Below are positions 22,908-36,000 of a stretch of DNA of 64,000 nucleotides, in pieces (position 1 is the stretch's first letter; every line of letters begins with the position of its first letter). Made by a program: the position numbers and the translations under genes. The notes beneath the pieces are model-generated. The model saw only the letters and a program-made list of their open reading frames with translations. It did not search any database and was not told the DNA's origin. The stretch is from Clytia hemisphaerica (lineage: Eukaryota; Cnidaria; Hydrozoa; Leptothecata; Clytiidae), in the NCBI GenBank assembly GCA_902728285.1, contig CACVBU010000593.1, forward strand, positions 710,280-774,279. The letters run 5' to 3'.

Positions 22908-23762
22908 GCCCTCGTGGGTTCGTGCCCCCGTGGGTCCAAAAAAAAACCCGTGGGTCCAAAAAAAAAACCCGTGGGTCCGAAAAAAAAACCCGTGGGTCCA
23001 AAAAAAAAAAACCCGTGGGTCCGAAAAAAAACCCGTGGGTCCAAAAAAAAAAAAACCCGTGGGTCCAAATAAAAAACCCGTGGGTCCAAAAAAAAATCCC
23101 GTGGGTCCAAAAAAGAAATCCCGTGGGTCCAAAAAAAAACCCCGAAAAAAAAATCCAACTTCGTGGATTTCATTGGTTGGTTTGGTTCCGGAAAAATAAA
23201 TGTCTCGAAACATTCTATTGTTTGCTTGTGTGTTTTAAACTGCGGGTCGGTTTTAGAATATATTGTCTGCGGGAGACTGAGGTTTGTAGGGGTTCGAAAT
23301 ACCGTTTTCCCGTCAAAATTTTTGCTGAATTCCGGAATCCCGAAAATTGAAAAAATAATAACACCGTCACACCAGCTTGTACAGGGCAAAAATGTACCTA
23401 AATACCGTCACCGTCTGATTTTAAAATACCGTTTTCCCGTCTCTTTTTTCGTCAAATCTCGTAATACCGTACTAAAAAAGGGCCAATCCCGTCACACCGT
23501 AAAAGTACAACCCCCCCCCAATATCTAAAACCGACCCGCAGTTTAAAACACACAAGCAAACAATAGAATGTTTCGAGACATTTATTTTTCCGGAACCAAA
23601 CCAACCAATGAAATCCACGAAGTTGGATTTTTTTTTCGGGGTTTTTTTTTGGACCCACGGGATTTCTTTTTTGGACCCACGGGATTTTTTTTGGACCCAC
23701 GGGTTTTTTTTCGGACCCACGGGTTTTTTTTTTTGGACCCACGGGTTTTTTTTTTCGAAAAT
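22908..23762. repeat. Large palindrome with (cccgtgggtccaaaaa)n arms
   Basis: Each arm has a minisatellite of unit cccgtgggtcc plus 7-12 A (22908-23150, about 12 units; inverted, about 5 units, at 23640-23755). Next inside, about 100 bp of unique sequence is inverted (ttcgtggatttcattggttg against caaccaatgaaatccacgaa; cgggtcggtttta against taaaaccgacccg). Open frames here merely translate the minisatellite. The centre is occupied by a separate element. Confidence 0.8.
23281..23519. mobile_element. Element with C/G-run ends at the centre of the palindrome
   Basis: Words ggttcgaaataccgttttcc, gtgacggtgttatt-type and gggccaatcccgtcacaccg are shared with 38995-39211 in the opposite orientation. 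The right end is a C-run. Flanking aatat on both sides may be the target duplication. Confidence 0.65.
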
Positions 23763-24032
23763 TAATTAGCGGGGGGACGAGAGTAGGAGATTCACTTCTA
23801 GCCCTTCGGGTTTCTACTTCATTGGGTTAGCCCCCCTGGCACTGATATAAACTTCTGGTCACTTTACGATGTGGAGTCCGCGCGTTAAAGTCTTTGCGCC
23901 GAGTGTGATAATAAAGAAAGGTACTTTCTACAGGCTACAGATTGTTTATGTACTTTCAAAATGGTAGCCTAAAAAGCACATGTGATTTTTTTTTGAAAGC
24001 AGAATTTTTTTTGACTTCCAAGAAACTTGATT

Positions 24033-27000
24033 ATGAGCTCTTCTTCAAGTTCAGACACAGACGAAGATGAAAAGCAAAGATTGAAGGAATCTGTCATGGG
24101 ATTTTCCTTTGGTATATATATTTTTTGTTGTCTGTTGCTAAGGGAAGGAGGGGGTATGTTCACAGACAGTCTAGACCAGTCCGGTGTTTAAGAAGATAAA
24201 AACTGCAATACACCGTTTAGGAGTCTCGCCATTTCACGGTACTCCATTGCAGAGGCCCGGTAAAAATGGTAGGTAAAAATGCGCACTTTAGTACTGTGAA
24301 AGGTTAGAGGAATGTAAACATTGTGAATTTTTGTCTCTCCTTTAAAGACGACCCTGCCTATGCCCCGGACAGTCCGGGGCAAATGTCTGGGGTCTGAAAA
24401 AAATAACTTTTTCCCCGGACCTACGTCCGGGGCTCCAATTTTTGCGCCATAAATTTACCCCGGGCGTATATCGCCGAGCACACTTTAAACCCCCGGACAT
24501 TTTTCAATGAATTAGAAAAAAGCCCGCGCGGTCAGCGATTCTATAAAAAACGACCGCGCGGGCTGTCTGGGGCGTCCGGGGTAGTCTCTCAAAAACAAAT
24601 AATACGGACCCCGGGCACGCATCAAAAAAAACCCGGACTGTCCGGGGCATAGGCAGGGTCGTCTTTAAAGAGAATGATTTAGATATTTGAACATGATATC
24701 AATGATAATTTTATAAGTCTCTCCTGAAAATTTCACAAAAATTCATCAAGAGGAAAAGAAGTTATGATTAAAAGGAGTTCTTTACCTACCATTTTTCTGC
24801 TATGTTTCCTTATGAGAACCAGATGTTTACCTACCGTTTTTTTACGGAGGAGAGTGAATTTTCCGTGATCGCTAAAATCAAAACAATGGAAAATTGGATT
24901 GACGCGTGCGCAGTCGACACTCCTAAACGGTGTATTATTGCTCTTTCGGCAATTATTGCCGAAAACGGCAATTTTTTCAAGGATGAAATGCTTAATCAGC
25001 AAAATGTGATGTCAGAGGTGTTTGAAAATAGTAAAATTGCATCGAAAAGGTTTTTCGGATTTTTAAAAGTTATTTTTTCAATTTTTCATTGCTCAATAAC
25101 ATGAAAAGTTCTAAAATAATATACTAAAAGATCCTGCATTGATGCCGAAACACAGCCAGAAAGAGATAACAAAACCCCCGTTCTAAATTTGTTTACATAT
25201 GACTCGATTTTGCTATCTGCATTTCCAACAAAAACCAATAATTGAAAACAAAACTAAACGAGGCACAGTGTGCAGTGGCCTTACTTATCGCGAGGGTGTC
25301 AAATACCACTTGTTCAATAATAAAATCAACTTTTATTTCCGAAAACGGCATTTCATTAGGCCATTCCAGTTTTTATTCGTTACCCCCCCCCCCACCCCCC
25401 CCCCCAATGGACGACATGGAATTTTCGTAGCAAATTGCTTTCAAGAAAGTCCGGAATTTCCGTAACAAATTAACAAAATACCTATCAAAACCGTGGAATT
25501 CCATTACTGTAACCTAAAAAAATCATGGAATTCCAATACTTTAATGCAAAATTAAGTAAAATTCATGGAATTCCGAGACTTTCTCTTTAAAGTTTGCCTG
25601 GAATTCCGTGCCAAAATTTATTTCAAAAATTGATGTCATCCATTAGGGGGTAATGTTTTTTTTCTGGAATGGCCCATTTATTTACTTTTTTATTTTTCTG
25701 CTGATTCAGCATTTCATCGTTGAAAAAATTGCCGTTTTTGGCAATAATTGCCGAAATTATTGATCGATAATAATCGAAAGTGGTCAGTGACCACCTATCA
25801 ATTTTAGCGGTGATCAAATACTCACTCGACTCCAGATTATGGCATTTTCTTCAACCATTTTCGATTTGTTCAATCATTTCGATTACTTTTCGATTACCTT
25901 TGATCATATAGACCTTTTTTTAAAAAGGCAGCCATGTTGAATAATTATGTACTCCAGCATAAAAACAATGAAACAGCCTTGCATAATTACTGTTTCATGC
26001 ATATTTTAAAAATTGAATACCTTCGATTGTATTGAGTACTTTCCAGCCTACTATTTTATCAAATATGTTTCTAGTAGCAGCGCATCAAAATAATTTGAAA
26101 CCAAGTTTACTTTGACCAATTAAAACACGCGATTTATGCGAAAACCACTTTTGTTTTCTCCAACCAATCAGAATGCGCGATATGAGTTATTCGAGGAAAC
26201 CCAGGGCGAATGCACACAAAATAGCTGGGAAAATGGGGTCAATCTTTACCACCATTAGTTGGTCTTATGTCTTCTAATTTCAGCACCCTTTTTTATAGAT
26301 AGGAATAATAGGAAGGTCGAAATCACTGATAGACTAAAGATTTTTTCCTCTCTGATCACGCTAATCAAATTCAATCAGCGATTCCGCCCTTCCTCAGTTC
26401 CTATTGTCTCTCAAAAAGGGTCATGTGAATGATTAGAAGAGGGATGTCGACATTAGACCAACTTACAGTATGACTGGGCTTCTTTTTGTGCTTTGGTTTT
26501 AGCAGGGAGGGGTCCATTACAAAAAAGCGGCATGTATCATGGGGTGGGTGGGTGTTTTCAAAAAAAATTTGCTGTTTAGTACTTTACTATACATGTACTA
26601 TACATGGGAGTGTCAGGGTCAAATTTCTGATATGCTGTTTAGTATACATGTACTATACAGGGGGTGTCAGGGTCAAATTTCGGATTTTCTGCTTAGTATT
26701 TGTGTACTAAAAAGCCAAAATCAAATCAAATTGTGATTTATTTTAGATTTTTGTCGAAAATTTTTTTAAATTCTCAATTGTTTTTGTCAATTTGCGAGAA
26801 AATTTTTGAAAATTTTTTTATGGGAAGAATAAAAAACTTGCCCCAAAGTTTCAAGTTTTTTGGCTTAAAATTTTTATTTTATGAAGGGGTGTAGAGGTAT
26901 ATTTGGTAGTTTTCTGGATAGTATATTGTGCTATGTAAGGGGGTGTTGGGGTATATTTGGCAGTTTGCTTGATAGTATATTGTATTATACAGGGGGTGGC

Positions 27001-30000
27001 AGGGTGTATTTGGTAGTTTGCTGGATAGTACTGGATAGTATATTGTAAAATATAGGGGGTGTTGGGGTGTTTTTGGGAGTTTGCTGGATAGTATTTTGTA
27101 CATTTTGTACTATAGGGGTGGGTGGGTGTTTAAAATCGAAATTTGCTACAAAGTACTGATACATGCCGCTGTTTTGTACATGGACCCCCCCTGGTTTTAG
27201 GTCAGTTTTTTTTGTTTTTTTTTTAAAGATATATTATAGTAATTGGTTATCGAAGTTGTCAAACTTATCAAAAGTAATCAATAACAATCAAAGTACTTTA
27301 ATGGGATAAACTTTCGCGGGGATTAAATTTCGCGGATTTCGCGGATTTGGGTGTCATCCGCGAAAATCTGCGAAATTAAGTCCCAATGGAAATTTGGAAG
27401 GGCCTCATCCGTGAAATATTTCTAAACAAAACTCAAAATATGTCAAATAAACACTATTTGAATGTTTACTGGAATCAAAGAGGTGCAAATAATATGTATT
27501 TCAACAACCAACATGTATGATTTGATAATAAAAGTCACAAAATTGTGAAAATATTGGCACCCAATAGTGCCACCCGCAAAATTAAGTCCCCGCAAAATTT
27601 TTGAATTTCGCGGATAGGCCTAACCGCGAAATTTAATCCCAGCGAAAGTTTATCCCATTAAAGTACTCGAACGGTTAGTATCGATTACTTTGATAATTGA
27701 ATTTATCAATACTGTCTGGTGTACCGTCTAGTTATAAACTCTTACATCAGTAGGATTATTAGAAACTAGGCTAGTCTCTTTTATCTTTCCATTTGAAACA
27801 AACAATGCTTACAAGTTGACACAACACATTAACAAGTAATCCCTGTAAGATGTTTATACTAAAATCTGCAACAAAAACAAAAGTGGTCTCTCCTACTCTA
27901 CTGATTGCTTTGCAATGCTCCTTCGTGGACTGTTTATCAATTTCAACCAATGAGATTGACGCATTTTACAAAGCCCTACTTTTAGGCGCCCATGACCTCT
28001 CGGCGCCCATGACCTCTCAGTGCCTTGCACGACAGGCGGCTGTAAAATCTATCCCTCCATAACACTTCTTTTGATTGTTTCAATGTGTGATCCTAAGACA
28101 TAGGTTTTTTTGTCATCTTTAATTCTCTGAAGAAGGAAGCGTGAATTTGATGCGAGAGTTAGATTTTCAACAAAGTGCTGTAGAAAATCATTGAATGAAA
28201 GAAGAACTTTTTTAAGATCTCAAATATTTTCATTTTTTATTGGTTTAATTAAAATGGGGGATTTGGAAATTTTTTTATGTTTAGTTTTTTGCACAAAAAC
28301 CTGAAACTATGGGCAAGCACCCTTGTGCTAAGATGTTGGCTTGAAATCGAAAACAAAACCACTGAAAACTAAAGTGAAATTGGTCCCCACTCCAAATAAA
28401 TCTCATAATCTTGATATATTAGTCTATACTGACAGTTTTTCACAAAATTTCCAGTTAACTCTCATATCATTGATGGCAGTACGTGAGTTGACCATCAATC
28501 ATCAAAATCGTGGGGATTGCTTTATAAGAATTAACCTCTGCCAGTTTAAAAGGGAATGTGTACTACTGATAAATCAAAACAAAAACAGAATTGATGTTTT
28601 TAGAAATCAAAATATTAGTTTTAGATAACAGATTTGTAAAAAAAATTGGCTTTGATTTAAAAAAGTTTTTGCATAAGGGAATCTTGTATTTATCAAAGCT
28701 TTTTCATGCTAAATTTTATGTTGCATCTCCTTGGGATGCTGGAGATATGAGAGGATTTTTTCACAAATATCTTCACAAACATGCTGAAAAATCTCTCTTG
28801 TTCTTTCTGTACAGTATGTGCTTATAATTAAGTCAAATGAAAATTTTTCCTCTCTCAAAATAAAAGAGGACATGTGTTGAAAGAATGTTATGATTTTTTT
28901 AAGACCATTGTATTCACTAGTACACACTTCCTTTAACACAATCATGTGTCATGAGAACCCTTTTTATTACATAATGCTCTTACCACTAGCAGCTCAGAAA
29001 AATTTGTGTGTTTTCATTTAGATGAAAATAAGCTCTCATGTGCTTTTAATACACCCTGAAAGCTGACAGTTAAGCTAGGCTAGACTTTCCTCATGTCTCC
29101 TGCCCATTTCAACAATAAAATGTTTCTACAAACCTTTTTGCCTTTCCATCCGCTATACAGGGTGTCCCAGTAAATAGTCGTGTTCTGACACAGGACTTTT
29201 TTCCGGGACACCCTGTATAGTCGTTTGGGGAATGTGACAGTCTATTGAATAAGCACATACATTACTTTCCCTCAGCCTCCGTACAAATGGGATAAATTAT
29301 CTTTTCCCTGGGTAACTGCTGTGTTGTACCAAAAGAATTAATAAGATGACGTTATCATTAAAAAGAATTTCTGCTGGAGTAATTTGTTATTCAAAAGACT
29401 GTTGTGTTCTCCCAAAACGGCTATTGAATTATGTGCAAAAATAAAGCTGTGGTTGGATTTAGTTGGAAAATATGCAAAACATATACATAAAAATCTTATA
29501 AAGAAATGTTACCTTAAGGGAACTTATTTTGGCGGGAACTAATTTTGACGAGGGGCAAAAATCCTGAAAATTTTTAATTTTGGCGAGAACTTATTTTGGC
29601 GATTGATGAATTTTTTTCATTTTGGCGGGAACTAATTTTGGCGAATGACAACGTAAATCTGTTCTATTTTGCCTTGTTTGAAGCTTTTTTTTGCGATCTC
29701 AAGAAGTTATTTAATTTTGGCGAGAACTTATTTTGGCGAGTGAGCAAAATATTTAATTTTGGCGGGAACTAATTTTAGTGAATTTTGTCTAAATTCGCCA
29801 AATTCGCCAAAATTAGTTCCCGCCAAAATAAGTTCCCTTAAAGGGACATAACAGTACTTGCGAAATTTGTAAACAAACTGTATGCAGCAGATACAAAATC
29901 AAAACAAATGTCACATGTCAAAATAAAAAATCAAACCAAATTTTGATTGTTCAATTGTTTTACAAGTTTGTTTTGGACACGTGGTTCGCGCAATGTTTAC

Positions 30001-33000
30001 ATTTTACTACTGTAATGTCCCTTTAAGGTATACTCATTAGAACAATAAAAGATTTCTTTATTCAGAAAGAAATATTTACAAAACCATTAAAATCATAGCA
30101 TATTCTTTTTTGATGCTATTAAAAAGTTCCACAAAGACAGAGTACACACACCAAACTTTCAAAACACGCAAATTGAAAAATTATTTCTGTACAAGAAAAT
30201 CTTAAAACAAGGTCAAGCGCAAGAAGTTGGTAAAATCAAGTATTTTGCCGATATAAATCAGGGGGTTCAGATTAATATTTTGATTTGATCATTTATGGTG
30301 CTATTCCCAGGAGAAAAATTTACTGTCAGCCGAACAACGATTATACTTGCACCTTTGCTGCTGATTTTTCTGCTTGAGTTATGGGTCAAATGTTATGGTA
30401 TTTTGAAGTGCTTGTTCTAAGAGATGAGAGGATATAATAGTTTCTAGTTTTCAAGAGAAGCAAATTTAATCTTTCTTCTACAAGATTACACTTCAATATA
30501 ATAATGCTAATTAGTCATGTAAGTTCTATATTAGTATATTATCTTACTATACTAAATTAGTTTATGAAAAATGTCTGTAACGCTAGCCCAGTAACATATG
30601 TTAAGGTTTCTAAAATTTGAACGCCGCAGCTGGAAAACCTATCAACCTTTGATACAAAAAGTCTCGCGCTAAGTCTGACAAGCGTAGAAAACTCGGATTA
30701 GAGAAGACTCTACACTGCTATTTGTAAACGAAAAAAGTTCTGACGTCAATTTCATGAAAAAGTACTGCGACGTCACAAAGTTTCAAATAAAAAGGTGTGG
30801 CATTTTTGTTGCACGATTTCGAATTATTTTATATCAACACACGCAACAAAATCCAACATTGTTGTTTGATGATTAAACTTCGTCTAACATTATTTAAAAA
30901 GGTTTCAATGTTGGTTGCATTGCATATGCGCCGGTCTTAAGCTGTCCGCATGCGAAGCCAACAAACGGGAAAACCTTCAGTGCTCAATCGCAAAGCGCGA
31001 GCCTCTCCTTCACAACTAAGGCTTTTTCTTTCCTAGAAGCAACCCTCTCACCACCTCAGACACCTTTGGGCGTCTGCAACGACGGGTACCCTCGATAATT
31101 TTGACAGGGTCACTATGGCATTTCATTGAACACAAACTTCCGTTATCTTAAAAAGACATATCATCGAGGCTTACAGACACAAAATTTTGACTAATGTAGA
31201 AAGTTTAGAAGTATATTTTTTATTATGTATTTGGCATTTTAAGCCAAAACGATGTCAGGAATTAACCCACATTATAGTATTTTAAAGGCTTTTGATGCGC
31301 AAGCAAAACCGTTAACCGGCGTTTACGACGACGGGAACCGTCTAGTTATATCTATATTATTTTAAGTAATTCGGACTTCTTTTCGTATTTGAGAATTTCC
31401 AATTTCTCTTGCAAACACAAGTGGCAAGCTTTAGACATATTTGAGTAGGATTTTACCAACTTTTATCTTGAATCATAGGAATTTTGTGATTTTTGGTACA
31501 AAGGTGCAAAATGGTGATTACCAAAATATGAAGGAGCCTGATTTTCGAAAAAAAAAATTTTGGGCCAATTTGGGCCCAACAGGTAGGTCCATAAAAGTAT
31601 CGCTTGTTGTATTTAGTGTTGTTAATCGATAGTTTGTGACCGTAATATTGCTGTTTAAATTCTTGTTCAGTTAGACCAATGTAGACTTTCTTCTCGTGAT
31701 TTGGGGCTGTGACATTGTAGATCACAGACGTTGTTTTGCACTACACAATTCAACAAAGTGTCCCATATATTAAAATACAACCGGCAGGGTTGCTCAGCAC
31801 ACAAAATGAACTGTTTTTTTAGCACATGCGTAAACCTAATATAGTCACGCTCTACAAAATTCTGTGGCGTGGTGAGGCTTTCTGAAGAAGATCGTTAAAA
31901 GAGGGGCATAACTAGAAATCATACCCTTAAGGGAATTAATTTTTGCGGCAACTAATTTTTCGCGAGACAGCTTCCCTCGCGAAATAATTTAAATTTCGCG
32001 GGACTTATTTTCGCGACTGACTTTGACTGTAAATTTTTGCGAGAATTTAATTTCGCGAATTGGCAAATTTTTTCAGATTTTCACATTTTTCGTTAGTTTG
32101 ATTACGAGATTTTGTGTGTACAGTAGAGTCTCCTTATTAACTCAAGCGGCTACAAGGAATGAAACTTTATTCAAATTATAGAGACACTCGAGTAATAGAG
32201 ACTCATTTAAGAGAGTTTCTTAGCTGAAAGAATTTTTAGCGTAAAAAACTTAATTTTCGGGAATTTAGCGAGAGATGAGAGTTTGAAAATTTTCACGAGG
32301 GATTATATTTCGCGAAAAAGGCGAAATTCGCAAAAATTCGCAAAATTTTATCCCCGTGAAAATTTATTCCCTTAAGGTAGTTTGAAGGAACATTATCCAC
32401 AGAAAAATTTCGATTTTGGAGGATTGCAAAGTGATTGGATTCAGCTACAAAGAGCCTGAAAAGACAAAATTTAAGAGGTTTCATTTTTTCTACTTTTGAT
32501 TTGTTTTTTTTGGGCCGTTAATATAAGGGTGAGGCGGGAAAGGGGTTAAGGCTTAACAGCCCTCAATGCCGTTAAAAAATGTGAAAGTATTTTGTCGAAG
32601 GTCCCTAATTGTTTTAGTATTAACAATAAAAAATTACGTCTCGAATCTCCTACAGTTTTCAAGTGAATCGATGTTTGGTAATCAGCAGAATTTATTAACC
32701 TTATTAGGGAAAAGATTTCGAAGGTGCTAATAAAATGTAAAACGATATAGGTTCCTTCAGATTTTTAGAATTGATTTTTGAATTTTTCATTACTTAAAAT
32801 ACCAAAAAATACTTCAAAATAATATCTGATATGATCCTGCATTTATTCTAAAACACAGCTATGAGGAGAAAACAAAACACTTATCTTAAATTATCTTATC
32901 TTAAATTTATACAAACCTTAAATTAGATTTTACACTGTTAACAGGAGAAGTAAACTAACCTATCAACATTTCACACCCGCTTCATAGTTCGGACCCCCCC

Positions 33001-36000
33001 TTTCTTAAGGGGGGATGACACCTTCCAAAAAAGTGAAAGGAAGGGGGGGGGGTCAGAAATTTTCATTAAAAAGGGGGGGAAGCAAGGAGGGGGGGTCGTT
33101 TAAGAAGGGGGGCTTACATATATTGTAAATTATTTTCAAACGCTGTTATGAAATTTGGTCTGCCTGAGAGGAAGCTCTTTATTTTCACTAAAAAGTGGTA
33201 TTATATTTGCCAGACTTAATTTTTCTTTACTGTTTCCCTTCCCTTTTTACCATAAAAAAATTTAGCCCAAAACCCTTGGGGGATAGGCATTTTTGAAGGT
33301 TGGGGGGATGCCAAGAAGGGGGGATCATTTAAGAAGGGGGGGTCAGACCCCTTTCCGCACTATGCGCTTTAAAATCCAGATTTTTACAATCAAAAGAATC
33401 ACCATTGTTTTGATTTTCTGTGAAATTTGAGAAATTTTTCTCATAAGGCGGGACCAATTTAATTTGTTGTTCTACGGGCCCGACCGACCCTATTTTTGCT
33501 AAAGTCAAAAAAACAATACTTTAGGCGTACAAACTTTCGCGAGCAGAAACTTTCGCGAGGACGAAAGATCGCGAAATTCACGACATTTACTTTCGTGAAT
33601 TTAACAAAAAAATATTTTTCCCGAGCATAAACTTTCACGAATCAAGACGTAAAATTGAGAATTTTCACATGGAAAAAATGGCCTAGAGGGACAAATACTT
33701 CTTGGATTGGCTTGAAACATTTGCCCTTTGACTTATTAGTCTTTTAGCAGGCTAAAAAGTGCCATAAAAGTTACATTTTATTCAAAGTTTGAAGTTTTAC
33801 AGATTTTCTATTTTGTCAAGAATTTTTCGCGAACATAAACTTTCGCGAATTGCCCTTCCTAGAATTTTTAAAGACATTTACTTTCGCGAAAAGGGCTAAA
33901 ATTCGCGAAAATCGCGAAAGTTTCTGCTCGTGAAAGTTTGTACACCTAATAATATTGAATTTTCACTACAATATATTTTACACACTAGTTATTTGCAAGA
34001 ATTAAATTTAAATGAACTGAAAATTAATTCAAGAAATTGAAAAATTTAGAAAATCAAGCATTCCATACACTAGAATTTTAACATAATCTTCATCGAAGAT
34101 AAAAAAATATTTTCGGAACCTTACCAACCCTGATAAATGAAAAATTTATTCTTATTTTACCGACCGACCGACCCATATTTTTCTAACGATCTGCCCGTAG
34201 AACAACAAATTAAATTGGTCTCGCCTAAGAATTGGGAAATCCTAAATTAGGAATTACGTTTCTACGTTTTCTAAAATCTGAAATTTGGGAAACATTTTTC
34301 CGAAATGGACAAATCAGGGTAAATTAGAAAAAAGTGTTTTTTTTTGTCAAAACTATGATTATACTTTCAATAAGATAAATACACCCCTGTCTCTGTGACC
34401 CAGTGGGATCCACCCCACTGGCCACCCCAGTGAAATTTTTTTCCAAAAATGGCTCATTTTTCAGCCCCACTGGACAAATCACTCACCCCACTGGAATGTT
34501 GTAGTAAAAAAACAACCCATTGAAAATGATAAAAGGTTTACACATACCCCACTCGAAATTCCCTTATTTTAACGTACCCCAGTAGAACTTTTCTTTCAAA
34601 AAATCACCCCACTAGAATTTCTCCTTCCCCTTCTTTAAAGGTGAAATATCCGAAAAAGCCAAATAAATCTGCTCGCTTCGCTCGCTCGCCATCAAATGTT
34701 CCACTTCAATATATTAACTGTATTTAACCCGACTTCTATGTCATGGTCATTTTAAAATGTAAAAAATGTCAAACGAGAGGGGTTGAAAATCAAAATTTTC
34801 TCTGTCAGCGCAATAAACATTACTAGGTTCCAGAGTTCATAAAATTTGATATAACCTACTGCTCCTCTATAGCCCCCTTCCCCCAGACCTCATTACATTT
34901 CCTGTTACAGTGTAAGAGTAGATTCACCTGATCAAGATGATATTTCTAGCTATATTTAGTAGCATGTAAGAAGCAGATTTTTACTAGCACTAAACCAAAA
35001 GTTAGCCAGCACCTTCTATCGTTAAAACACGATAAAATTAAGCGGTCTACAGTCTAACACACAGGCTAACCAAAATTTAGCTCAAGCAAAAAATTCTTTC
35101 TCACCCCAGTGAATGTCAAGGAAATTTTCGCCACCCCACTCAATATTTGAAAGAATATTTTTCACCCCAGTGAATTTCAGGTTTTTTGATTCTCACCCCA
35201 CTGGGTAATCAACACCCACTGGGGTACAGAGACATGGGTGTATAAATTTTTACAGACAAGAAATAATTTGCACCCCCTATGTTGAGGTCTTTTTTGGGGA
35301 AGATAACCTCCTCAACATACGGGGTAATAACTGTTTCTGTAATAGCCCAATTTTGTAGTTCAGTGGTTTGTAAAATATAATCATTTCACTTCCAATTTCA
35401 TTTTGTCACATTTTACTGCCAATTATTTCCTCTTCAACTTTATTTGGTATCTTTCATTCACCCTCAAATCAGCTCAAATATATTTTTAATAGACAATCCT
35501 TTGGAGAAGCAGAGCAAAAAAGATGGCTTCCTCGTTAAGAAGAAAATGAAAAGCATGAGGTAACTTCTTTGCCAAAGAGTCTTAATTAGATATAAATTTG
35601 TAGTGCTATATTACTTTTGCAATGTCTAGTCTATGAATTGTACAAATCGAGCTATTTGCAAAACTTTATCTCTTTTGATGGAAATTTATTTTCTGAGCCA
35701 AGAAGATTCTAATGTCTTCTATAAGACACTTGCGTGAGATTGTTGCTCCTTGCTTTTACAAGAAAGTTTACTATTCAAATCTGTTTTAGATACCCTCACG
35801 AAGAGGATGCAAGAGAAAGCGTTTTGAACACAACACCTGAATTCCGTAATTTTGTTGGCAAAAAACTTGACACTTATCTTGCCAGGTAAAACTTTTTGTA
35901 GTATGCTATTGTTTTTTAAGAATTGTATTTTTAAGTAATATGCCTTACAGCATTTAAATTTTTTCTATTTTTTCAGTGTGTTAGAAGATACATCAGAGCA

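Larger units (their letters stand above)
20669..24032. other. Intergenic DNA made largely of foldback elements
   Basis: Between the repeat protein and the first CUSTOS exon I see no gene; it is described piecewise in the following repeat entries. A relic at about 22560-22620 (gctcgcgaaagtgtgtac) is the right end of the TTTCGCG-type element seen complete at 33531-33949. 23799-23813 contains a hairpin-forming word, agcccttcgggt, that also occurs at about 11355 in a dynein intron. Confidence 0.5.

Noticed and set aside
22870-23350. Several overlapping open frames of repeated P-V-G-P-K-K-K
   Set aside because: They are translations of the cccgtgggtcc-A-run minisatellite in different frames, with no start context, domain or splice support.
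24802-25104. A 100-codon frame beside the GC-rich foldback
   Set aside because: It lies within inverted repeat arms, and its sequence recurs inverted at about 25690-25815, so it is repeat rather than gene.
28341-28827. Two plus-strand frames in CUSTOS intron 1
   Set aside because: Lys/Phe/Leu-rich composition expected from AT-rich DNA; no domain, no splice or poly(A) context.
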